Origin: Marchantia polymorpha subsp. ruderalis
Lineage: Eukaryota; Streptophyta; Marchantiopsida; Marchantiales; Marchantiaceae
Direction: 5' to 3'
DNA: 64,000 nucleotides
Assembly (NCBI GenBank): GCA_037833965.1
Contig: AP031354.1
Span: 17,152,001-17,216,000 of the forward strand
Position 1 is the stretch's first letter, and every line of letters starts with the position of its first letter. The position numbers and the translations under genes were made by a program. Below are positions 46,001-56,800 of this stretch, one piece after another. The notes under the pieces were generated by a model, which did not search any database, was not told the DNA's origin, and saw nothing but the letters and a program-made list of their open reading frames with translations.

Positions 46001-47128
46001 CTCATCAACTATATACTCTGCTAAAATGCTACAAAGGATTGTCGTTCAAGGTGCTTGAGTACTCAAGCTTGCAGCATTAACAACCCCGCAGGTTTTTCCA
46101 ACACGTGTGTGCTTTTGATGGGTTTTGTAGACCAAATAACTAATAAGTATCTATTTTTACATACAGACCTCTAAGTCGCAGGTTATTTCCTCTTTCTTAT
46201 GATTTATTGAGCTTGGGGTGAATGCCCAAGTCGGTTTCGTTCGTTTGTTATCCGACATTCGTGGCTGGCTTCAATAATCCTAATGACTTGCCTCTATATT
46301 ATGCTGTACAGTAAAGCGTTGGCAAAATTCCAAAATGGCCAGGCACAAGTGCTCATTGCCTCAGATGCGATGACAAGGGGTATGGATGTGGAAGGTGTTG
46401 CAAACGTTGTCAATTATGATATGCCTGTGTACGCAAAGACCTACGTCCATCGTGTTGTGCGCACTGCTCGAGCCGGACAGCCCGGGAGCTCTTATACTCG
46501 TCTTCGGAAGAAGGAGGAGGAGGAGGTTCGCTTTCTGAACATGCATAAACCACAAAGTAGTTTGATCTACATTCCATGTAACAAGTTCAATAGCGCTGTA
46601 TCCGCTTCCTCCCATGTTGCTCTGGCTTATTCAGCGCACACCATCGTCTTGTTGTCTTTGTTTTTTCGTTGTGCATAACGGCCTGCAGTCATCTAACCCG
46701 CTATGTGCGTTGATCTGTAAACCTGGGGATGTTTGCGCAGGTACGACACTTCAAACAGATGTTGAAGAAAGTCGACAATAGCAAGTGCAAGGATTATTCA
46801 CCGCCGTCATCTGTCACCGAAGAGCTTTATGAGTCTTACACTGAAGGTACGCGTCTCACACAGGGTGTGGTTTTCTTTCTGGGCTGAAGGCAGCTCTGTC
46901 TAGATAACCACCTGTGTCTGATATTGTACTCAATCGTAGAGCTGCTTCGGACCAATGCAATGGGACGTGATATTTTCAGAACTTTCGAACCTATGCTGTC
47001 TTTGCTTTGTTTTGGTTTTCGGTACTTCTCTAGTTTCATACAATTACCTTACAGTGGGAATGTTGCATTGTGCTGGACGTGCAGCTCTGCAGAAACTGAA
47101 GCAGATAACAGCAGACGAAGCAGCATGA
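43021..47128 (+). pseudogene. RH1: RH1/DDX51-type DEAD-box RNA helicase, full-length locus but broken (U2)
   Basis: Members of this family act in large-ribosomal-subunit assembly in the nucleolus. Ten exons can be traced: 43021-43686, 43787-44117, 44230-44462, 44804-45061, 45222-45370, 45580-45763, 45904-46091, 46312-46525, 46741-46846 and 47085-47128, with GT/AG borders. Visible motifs are Q-region FPVQMAVWHE, I SPTGSGKT, Ia PTRDL, Ib TPGRL, II as DETD (normal for plant RH1), III SAT, V RGMD and a damaged VI (HRVVRTARAG for HRxGRTARAG). The N-terminus resembles DDX51 (LLLDRLNARARER). Frame breaks lie between about 43958 and 43990 and at about 44244-44252, and both are shared with U1. A TAA at 46078-46080 stands where the family would read on. 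Because of shared lesions the gene was probably dead before it was duplicated. An unseen small intron could explain the first break. Confidence 0.88.
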
Positions 47129-47708
47129 ATTTCACATGGCAGTCGGACGCAGACAGAAGGGGAAAGTAAAGTTACTGGGCCGGACGAGCTTTTCATACGA
47201 CCACGAGATATCACTCAGCGTTTGGAGTACGATGATCTACTTATCTCTAGGTTCTGTCCAATTGAAGAAACACTGTGTGAACAATACGAAGAGCTGGTTG
47301 CTGATCGGATTCATATCAGTACTTTCATTGTGCAATCCTAGTCCAGGATTATAATAATACGGTTTCGTTTCCACTTGAATTCACCCGTGAGTCGAGTAGC
47401 TGGGTTCCTGAGGAAGGTTCCGGGAGGTTCCCCTTCATGTTTTCTAGTTCGCAGCTTAGGCCCGAACGACCGCATGTAGGAGAAAATTGCCACACCCACT
47501 TTGGTTGGCGGCGTCTGTTTGTGATGTCAGCTGCGCCAGATTTCTTCAGTAAAGTTTACATTGATTGTGAAGATTATTTCCCATGGAGTGCTCGATTGTG
47601 AGGAGGAGTTTCTCTGAGTTCTCTGTTGAATACTCTGTTGTCCTGTACAACTTTTACATGAGACGAGATAAGCTCAGTGCACTTCCAGGCAGTAGAGAGC
47701 GGCTAGTT

Positions 47709-47746
47709 CTTGTCTGGCATCTATACCCATATAGATGCCAGACAAG
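47709..47746. repeat. Perfect palindrome, 17-bp arms, 4-base loop
   Basis: Arms cttgtctggcatctata and tatagatgccagacaag around ccca. It lies in the part missing from U1, so there is no second copy to compare with. The very short loop argues against a normal plant miRNA precursor. Confidence 0.95.
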
Positions 47747-48152
47747 TCGTCTATTATCGTCTCAGGATCTTGGATATATATCTTAGACCTGAGGCTTGTC
47801 GGGATATGACAGGTAACAGGTTGTCGAGGTAGACGAAAACAATTTTACAGATGTCTGACATACAGATACTCCTCAGATCCACAACGCGACGAAGCAACGC
47901 TCTCAGTCACATCAGTACGATCTGTCCTCAGTACTACATAGATTGCCTCACCACTGTCTATGTCGTCGCTGTCCACGTAGCCCACGTAGGGCTACTCTTG
48001 AGCTTTACGAAAGAAACTATCCAATTTGATGGACTGCAAACAAGATCATTAAGACAAACTAGTTACTCAAGCTGTGCGGAAATGGTTTCTTCCAAGTCTT
48101 TTCACCATTCACGGTCGGGTAAAGAACAATTTCGAGGTGATTCAACATATCC

Positions 48153-48187
48153 AATTCTGTGAGTTGGGAGTCCCAACTCACAGAATT
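48153..48187. repeat. Perfect palindrome, 17-bp arms (U2), with a second one beside it
   Basis: Arms aattctgtgagttggga and tcccaactcacagaatt around a single g. Seven bases further lies a smaller palindrome, gtcccaa/c/ttgggac (48195-48209), which reuses the core of the first. U1 has the same pair with one mismatch in the large one. Confidence 0.95.
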
Positions 48188-48620
48188 TCGTTTAGTCCCA
48201 ACTTGGGACAAAACGAGATAGTTTAAGAAGGCAAACAATTGGAAGTCTCTCTGTCACTTGGCGACGTGAAGCAGAACTTTGGGGGAGCTATGGGACACCC
48301 AGCCTAAGCCTCACTTTCATACGTTGCTCCAAAATTGGGAAGTGAATGGCCGAGCTGTGGCAGAGGAACAAGACAGGGCACATCGTGTGGCATCGGCAGC
48401 AGACGGACCCATTGATCGCTGGTAGCGAGTGCACGCGTGGTGTCCGAAAAGCGACCCGTTGCTGATCTCGCGCCCTCCACGAAGACGGCAGGACACGAGC
48501 GAGCATCAGGGTAAAACACGAAGGCGCAGTCCACTGTCGACAAGCGACGGTGGGCATTTTTACCTCGTCCCAGGTGTCACTAGGGCTGGAGGCACGACCC
48601 CGGGCGAGTCTCGTTTGCAT

Positions 48621-48650
48621 TTTTCCATACAGGCATGCCTGCATGGAAAA
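48621..48650. repeat. Near-perfect 30-bp palindrome without loop (U2 only)
   Basis: ttttccatacaggca is followed directly by tgcctgcatggaaaa; one arm pair (a/c) does not match. U1 has only the tacaggcatgcct core in different surroundings (near 16057), so the extended arms are specific to U2. Confidence 0.9.
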
Positions 48651-49694
48651 GTTAAATATCAAACAAATTAACATTTATATCTATTTTTTTAAAGAATATT
48701 ACTTCTAAGAATGTTTTATTTATTTATAAATATATTTCTGAGTATTGAGAAGTATATTTCTGAATATGCTAAATGTACATAGTGTAATAAGTGCATGGAC
48801 CATGCCTTTTGACCTTGAAACTGAAGATGGGCATGACTCGAAATATTTAGCTGTGCTTTCAATTCTAACTGGAGCGAGTATCAGCCACCTCCTCCGCGAA
48901 GGATACAGCTGTTCGAAGGTCCCCAGCGAACCTCCACGTCGCCCTCGTCCCCAGGCTGCCAACTGTAGTCGGAGACGGCGGGGAATGCGGGCTCGGAGTT
49001 TCGGGAGGATGACGGGAGGGATCCTTTTATCCAGACACTAGCGACCAAACAAGAGAATTCTCGAACGCAGTAGTCGCCGAGTATCCGTGCCTGGCCTATA
49101 GGATTGGAGTAATAGAAAAATATTTTGAGGCAGGCCATACCCGTATTACAATACATACATTTAGCGTATTCAGAGATGTACTTCTACGAAAATAAAACAT
49201 TCTTAGAAATTAAATTGTTGAAATATTCTAGATATACGTATGGAAGAATGCAAACGAAGCATGCACTCGCGCTGGTGCATGCCTTTGATGTTGTGCCTCC
49301 AACCCTACTGGCCTGGCTTCCTGAGGCGATTCTACGACGTGCTTCGATTGGCTGTGGCTCGAGAGATTCGCTGCGTCCGGGAGTCGAATGAGTACTTTTC
49401 GAATGTCACGACCAATGCTCACAATATTCGGCTTCCCCCTTCTTAATTCGACCTGATCTGCGGGATCCTGTACAGTTCAATTGACTGTTTCATATTTTCC
49501 ACCTCCGAGGCGCATTTTGCGACTTCTCGTCGAGCTTTTGTTCCATAAGATTCTGTGACGATATGGTAACGATATAACGTGTAAACAGGAATACTTTTTT
49601 TGGAAGGGCGAGATCGAGATGGTCATCACCAGCTTGGAGGCAGACGCTGGATTCAATCACGGAGCGAAGCATTTGGAGAAATAACGATGGCTGC

Positions 49695-50307
49695 CTAGCT
49701 CGTGGGCAGCAGCTGCGGCGGTGTGGCGTTAGCTTCACGTCGTACATGGTCTTCCAAAGCAGTTCCCGTTTCAGGCATAGCATCCTGCTCGTTTTCCACC
49801 GTTCGCCTTACCCATGGCTCTCCTGCATTACGCGTGCCTTCATCACATGAATCTGTACAGCTGAACATCTCTCGCTCTGGAGGTTCCGTGCAGGCGAATT
49901 CGTCACGGAATGGCGCTTCCAACGCCGTGAGCAGTATCTCAATCGCAGAAACTGACCTGAAAGAGGCCGTGGAGGTGCCAGTACAGAAGGCAGCGGAGGA
50001 AGAAGAGAATCCAGCCGAGGAGCTCACGGAGGCCCCTTCGTGTCCGCTCCCCGATGTCTCCACGACCAGGACGCATGTTGCTCTGTTGCATCCTCTCGGA
50101 TTGCTCCCAGAGTCCATACGGCATGCGAACGAATTTCGCAGGCCTTATGACTCTATTCAGTGTACAGATAACTCTACCACCTTGCGTCACATGGTGCTCG
50201 GAGATTCCCGGCAATGGAAAAAACTCCAGGAACGAGTCATAGTCCAGCAGCTGAATTCACTTTATACAGTTGTTTTCAAAGTGGTGCTAACTCATATACA
50301 ACTCTAG
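49695..50307. other. GC-rich block open on both strands, unrecognised (U2)
   Basis: Plus frame 49702-50307 (201 codons, starts MGSSCGGVALASRRTW) and minus frame 50117-49695 (140 codons) overlap. Compared with U1 it has 21 extra bases encoding an Ala/Glu run on the plus strand and Ser/Phe on the minus strand. The plus frame is longer because its upstream ATG remains in frame. No family is recognised. Confidence 0.3.
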
Positions 50308-50700
50308 TTGGCCGGGCGCAATCTGCACGAGTCGGAGGACCTGTTTTCATATACACTATGAAGAAGACTGCCACGGTTTAGAATGGTACATGAATCGTAT
50401 TTTCCATACGTCTGCGGACCATCGTCACAGTTCTGAAATGTTCATGAGCCGTATTTTCCCGACCATGTTCGGTATCAGTTCGCTCCCTGGACTATCCTTG
50501 TAGTAGAGTAGCCAAAAAGTCAATAACACCCAGTCACAAAAACGATGGATTTGTTCCTCCGTCTAAATCATTTCCGACGCCTTTGTTTCATTATGGTGAT
50601 TTCGATTCGAAGAAGGAAGGCGGAATGGACATTGGGAAGACAGCTTGGCATCAGATCGTATTTTACTTGGGCAGGCCATCTACTAGTAAAAGTTAGTTTA

Positions 50701-50869
50701 GAAAATTTGAAGACAACATGGACTCAGGACACATTTCTTCCCTTGGGCAGGCCATATCCTTTAGAAAATTTGAAGACAACATGGACTCAGGACACATTTC
50801 TTCCCTTGGGCAGGCCATATCCTTTAGAAAATTTGAAGACAACATGGATTCAGGACACATTTCTTCCCT
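50701..50869. repeat. 63-bp minisatellite, 2.7 units (U2); one unit in U1
   Basis: The unit gaaaatttgaagacaacatgg… recurs at 50701, 50764 and 50827 (the third is partial). U1 has a single unit at 18238-18290. The period is a multiple of three, so a plus-strand ORF runs through, but nothing suggests that it is translated. Expansion in U2 postdates the duplication, unless U1 contracted. Confidence 0.92.
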
Positions 50870-51167
50870 GCTCCAATTCGGCTGCAGTTGCAATTCCCAG
50901 CCAGAAGTTCACAACATAATCTTCGCCTGAACAATACCTCCTTTAACCTGGAGTGGCTTCCTAGATCTTCTACCGGGAAGGGTTTAAGGATAGCGCAATG
51001 CTGCAGTAAGTGGTGGTCGATGACCTCCTGCAACATACTGAAGTGGGCAGTGCTGAAGAAGAGATTTACTCGAAGTGCTATAGTGGAGACTAAATACGTC
51101 TCTCGAATAATTTCACACATTTTCTTGTTTTGACTTTCTGTGAGTCCAGTTGGATCGGATAATTTTG

Positions 51168-51440
51168 TTAAATTTGCACACTTAAAATGAATGAACCTGA
51201 ATACAGAAAAAGCATAATGAGTTCGTGGTGCTTAGATGACAGACTGTTCACCAGTTCAAACCTCACCACATCATCAATCTTGCCACCACTAACAGGTCTG
51301 CTGCCCTTTCTGCAAGTCGGCACCGCCTTGCCCGGCCCGACGATTAGAAAGAATTGCCTAGAATTCCCTAGCTTCAGCAAGCGAAATGTCTCAAATTGTG
51401 TACTTTCCCGTACCTGATCTCAGCGTGCGCACATGTAAGA
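51168..51440 (-). repeat. R3 copy b (U2)
   Basis: Counterpart of 18567-18842, with the same minus-strand core (RPVSGGKIDDVVRFELVNSL). A short loss around 51402 removes part of the upstream text present in U1. Confidence 0.5.
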
Positions 51441-53814
51441 ACTTGTGGACCTCTACTACTGCAGACTCTAGATCAATCCTTTTGTAATTAACTCCCATTC
51501 GCATAGAATTTACAGCAGACAATTACGCTGCTTTTGAATCACATAATCTGTCACTCCTGACAGCAGTTCAAGAAAAAGCACATAAATTGTTCTGATTGTT
51601 TCACAAATTGTACCGAGCACCCTGTTCAGACGAAAATCAGCAGAGACGACAGATTGGGCGCAACAAATCTAGCTAGCTGCAGTCACATATCTAAGAACTC
51701 ATTCCGATTCTTACTTTTTTACCTCTTTCTCACAAACTCTGCACCATCGTCAACGTAAAACTGCAAAGTCTTTCTAATCACAGGCCAAACAATCTGACCG
51801 AGGAGATCTGCGATGCTTGAATTCATGACGAGTGTTACGACTGCCATGTTAGGAAAGTCAACAACCTGAACACTGGATGTGGTCCTACCATGCAGATATC
51901 CAACATTTAGTTTGACTTAACGTAGACTACAATTGTCAATAGAAAAGCACCGTTTTCTAAAATGCTAAACTGGCTCATTACAAGTAATCAAGTAATCGGC
52001 GTACATCTTTGTTTCGTTTGGGATACTCCTCTAGAACAGTTTTCTGGGTGGCTGGGTTGCACTTATCATGGAATTAATCACAGCTTGATGCAGATCATCT
52101 TCAATGAAACCTTGGACGTTAAGCGAGGAATTCAGAGAGATATTCCATGAGTAATTTACTGATAGTTTTTTGGTTGCATCTTTCCATGACGGTTTGGTCT
52201 CTTGTCTTCATGGCATGTCCCTCACAAGTCTCAGGGAGGAGCCGAGGGAAGCCAAAGCTCGGAATTTCGCATTGGTGCGCAACCGCTTCTTTTGATCGTT
52301 CATCAACTTCCCAATGACATGTGTGTAATCGCGGATCTTGAGAGACAGCTGTAATAGACTTCGTGTCCCTGCTGCAGTTATTCCACATTAAAACGTAAAA
52401 TCAACACAATCCAGCCAAAGCATCCGCCAGTTTGAAAATGCTTTGAATAGAAAGTAGCAGAAGTGGTGCTCTTACGTGAAAGCGGGTAATTCTCCAGACG
52501 ATGTTCTTCTGCGTGTCGCAGGCCACTGAGGAAGATTATTACATCTGAGTTTGAAGCGAGGAGGAGGCCAGCGGTCTTCAAAATGCTTATTTAAAATTCA
52601 CCGTGAATGATGAGGATGAGAGGGATTGCAGTAGGAACCAAGATCTGAGAAGAATCCACTCGTGTGAATCGGCTTTGAATCGACATGGGCTATGGACAAC
52701 TTACGACAAAGCGACCATCATAATCCTTTGTCTGAAGTGTAGATCAGTCACAAAGAATACTCAGACTCCAGAGAAATTCTTTTCCAGTCACTCTGTAATC
52801 AACACCATCCTTCTAAGACTGATCCGTTGCGTGCATCGATGAGAAAGAAGCTACCACTCCAACTTCCTAACTGAGCAGGTTGTCCAGCCGGTGTTCGTAT
52901 GAATGGCCCCCGGCCGTGAGCCGGTGGAGGTTGCTTTAGTGGAAATTCTTACTTAAACTAATATGCTGGCATGTAGATGATTCTTGCTGCATGTTCAAGG
53001 AGTCATGGATGCAGACTCCTCGAATACACTATTCTCTTCGTCCAGATAGAAAGAATTTCTCTCATCGAAGCGAAACAACAGCAGAATTTATGTCACTTTT
53101 GAGAGTCATGGTTTCTTAAGTTTCCACTCCGTCTTGCATATGATACCTGAAGGCTCCATATGTTGATATTTTAAGCTCCACTTTGCCCCTGAATTTCGGA
53201 GCGAGTATGGATTTCACTAGTGAGTATTAACATTTATCTTAGAATGGCAACTACAGTAATTCCGCACCTGCATAACAATAAATTTGCATATCAGATCCGT
53301 TCAGAGATAAGGGTGATGGAAGGTTGTGATGTCATCAGTACCTTATTGGCAGCAATGAAGTAATCATCTTTCTGCGTAACATGTCTTGTGTACTTCTCAT
53401 GGTGGCAAAATCAAGATTTGATGAAAATATTCATTGGTACATCTGATGGACCTCTGTGTCAACCTTTCACAGAAGGTTTCTAGATCTGATAACACGGCAT
53501 TATTGTAGGAAGTGTGCTTAGCAGTAGTAATGCTTACAATTAGTTTCTCATCCATTCTTAGATTGAAGGAGCTCATCATCCATCATGATGAGACTTGCAA
53601 CAAGGCTTTCTTAAAAGTTTTTCCTCAGAGTGAAATTCTATAGTTTAGCCAAAATCTGAACTTCTTCAGAAACATGTATGTGCGATTGACATGATTGCAT
53701 AGATTATACAAGACTTGTACAAGTGAAAACTCTGAAGGAAGATCTTGCAGAGGATCATATTGCATGAGTGTCTAAACATATGCTTGTCATTTGCATCATG
53801 ACATTCTAACCTCT
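51441..53814. other. 3' flank of the TORNADO1-like gene (U2)
   Basis: Nearly identical to U1 18843-21196, clearly more so than the gene itself. Likely contains its 3' untranslated region. ORF 52388-52119 (minus) is open in both copies but unrecognised. Confidence 0.55.
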
Positions 53815-56800
53815 TCAATTTCCCGACAAAATCCCAGTTCTAATACCTTTATTCATGCACTCCTCGCACACCCATGCATGGCCACCTGATTCTACTCCCT
53901 CGTATTTCACCTGATACAACTTGAAGATTTTCGCATAGTTAATATCCCCAAGAATTTTCTGAATCCTCAACCATGCTTGTGTCAGCTCCTCGCTTTCCCC
54001 AGCTTTTACAACTGCCCTACGATCACTATTGCTAATGCTATCTAATTTAACAATATCAGATTTTAAATCTGCATAGTCCGGAATCGCTTGGCCCAACCCG
54101 AAGGTCACATCCAGTCCAGCCTTCACAGCATAATACATGACTTTGAGTGAGATTTCAATGGTTTTGCTAATCCACGCGTGATTATTCAGATCCACGCGTA
54201 TCTTCAAACCTTCTTGATCTTCAACCATGTGAACCCTAGTCGCCGACTCACACATCAAGTGTAATCTAACGGTTCTCCCGACATGCATAACTGCACTCAT
54301 CCTATAGAATATGTTAACATCATCCGTAATGTAAGGTCGCTTGGGGGTTCTGGTTTGCTGAAACGATTGAGTATACCCGATAATCCTGTCTACTTTAGAC
54401 ACAAAATCACTAAGAGTTGACTGCAGTTGTTGCTGCACAGCGAGTATCTGCTCCATCTTCGTCTCCAATCTCTGCATACCTAATCTTAACCTTTCATCAA
54501 AACCATCGACCTTTCTTTCAATCCTTCCCAAAGCATGTCGGATTTCATCCAAAGCATGTCGGATTTCACAAAATTCACTTGTGCTCGCCCCACTGGATGA
54601 ACGTCGATTGGAGTCTTTCATAGTAACCATTTTCTCATTTTCAGGGTAAAAGTGAATCAAATCTTTGTTCACTTCGTTTACACCTTGCTGCAATGATCTC
54701 AATTGTTGGCTGTGGTCTCGATGAAATGACTTCAATAGTTGCATTTGCTTCTGAATGGTCTCATTCACAATCTCTTCCACATCGCTCTTCCACAGCAACT
54801 CCCTCGCTCTTTCTTGTATAACCTCTGTTATGTGCCCTTGAATCGGGGGCCAAGGGTGCTCATAGTTGAACAACTCTTCCTCCTTCACCAAGTGAAACCT
54901 ATCCGACGGATTATCCTCAAGTTTGTCATTGATGTCACGAATGAAGTCGGATTTGAGCTCCTCGATCAGAATGGCTCCTCTGAGATGAATCGGAATCAGC
55001 ATCTCCACGCAACGTGTTTGGATCACACCAAGCACTAACGCCACCCCGGGACAACCTTTCGATGATGCGCAAAATGATATCAACTCCTGGACGATATGCT
55101 TCATCACGTATTTAATCGCCGCCTCCCTTGATTTATGATCCGAGCATAACATCAAAACATCCAAGTAATTGCGGGACGTTTCTTGCTCCAGATATATCTC
55201 GTGCCCATCCAGGTAAAGTTTCATATAATGACGAGAGCAGGTCACAGTCTCCTTGGAAATATGCATCTCGCATATCAACTTGCGTCTCATGAACATCTAC
55301 AATGATACAGAATTTGGTAAATGTTAAGCTGCGCATGCCAAAAATTAAATTCTACAAATGAAAAGAGAACACTCCATTCATCAAACACAAGTTACAATTA
55401 GAACTCAACGCAATCAATTTTCTAACACTATCTTTAAAATCACCTCAAAGCGTGGAAAAAAAGCAGCGGTTAGTGACATTGTTTTTCCATCTTGGCATTG
55501 AATCCGGATGCCGACAAACTTTGAAGTCTCAACCCTACGTTTCCAAGCCTTCGGCTTCACGTCCGCCAATTCTTGAGGCTTATGTACTTCAGTGCTTGCA
55601 TGCTCAGGTATGAAGGAGGGAATGAAATAAAACTGAGAAGTATCTTCCACCTTGAAACACAAATCTAAATGGATAAGGATGTTCTCAATCACATCTCTGT
55701 CCACACCTTTCTGTCCATGCGGTAGCTTTCCCAGAAACTCCTCTATCAATCCAACAAAGACACTCTCGCTCACAAATCCGTCCTTGCTGGAGTATGAGGA
55801 ATGCGACTTACTTTCGTGCTCTTGAGCATGAAATTTTTGACCTAGAGCTACCAGCTCACCCAATAATGTATTAGTGAGCCAGTTTGGATCTACAATGATG
55901 TAACTAAGGGTTGGAATATAAACTATGGACCCAGCGTCATTCAAATAAGAAACTATCGAATTTAGTATCCTTGAATGATCATTGGCAAAAGCTGAAGAGG
56001 ATGAAATGAACTCTGTCAAGATGGGATCACAAAATTCAATAAAATTTTGACGTAACCAAATAGGGCAACTTCTGTTCTCCTTGATTTTTTTAACCAAGCG
56101 GAAAGAGATTTGGCAACACAATTGGGGAACCCGTGGGGATTTTTCACTCAACAACTTGTCAAAAATCTCAAAAATATAATCTTTGAGATCTATAACTTGC
56201 TTCTTTTTTCTCGCATCCACATGAAAATACTCTTGAATTGGATGAAGATCCACAAATTTTGCAAATCTTTGGTTGACATCTTTCACTATTGAGTGAGCCC
56301 AAGTCAAAGAGCTGGATTTGATTTTGTCCTTGTGTGAAATCACAACAAGAACTTGCGGACGATTATGTCCCGTGACCCAAGAGCTGGATGTGATAAAACT
56401 CATCCATTCCTCCAACTCTGTCCGAAAACAAGAGTCTTTTTTCTTAGAAGATGAGTTCTCACAAAAAGAGCTATACACAAATAAAAATACACAAAAATTA
56501 TTGGATTGAGGAAAGAGCACAGTTTGAAGGGTACGAAAAATCTCTTGCCCTGCAAGATCCCAAATTGAAATTTGCCTTTTGTCATTGTTTTGCAAGTACT
56601 CCACTTCGATACCTTTAGTTCTAAACAACTTGTTCCATTTGTTCCCAAGCCAACTATTGCCTTCAACTATCCTCATCAAGGTTTGACGCAATTGAGTCTT
56701 GCCTGCAAATTGAGTACAAATAACCACAACAAATATAACTTGAGATATTTTTACAGATTACTTGATACTATTATTTCAAATGGATAAAGAGTATTGGTAA

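Larger units (their letters stand above)
47129..49694. other. 3' flank of the helicase and intergenic DNA (U2)
   Basis: Bases up to about 48012 are missing from U1. The rest matches U1 15345-17228. It contains three palindromes (47709-47746, 48153-48187 with 48195-48209, and 48621-48650). Short ORFs (for example 47583-47786) are unrecognised. No gene is supported. Confidence 0.6.

Noticed and set aside
47709-47746. MicroRNA precursor or factor-independent terminator
   Set aside because: The 4-base loop and perfect arms do not suit a plant miRNA precursor, and bacterial-type terminators do not apply to a plant nuclear locus.
49702-50307. Confident 201-residue protein gene
   Set aside because: The opposite strand is also open over most of the block, the length differs in U1, and no domain is visible.
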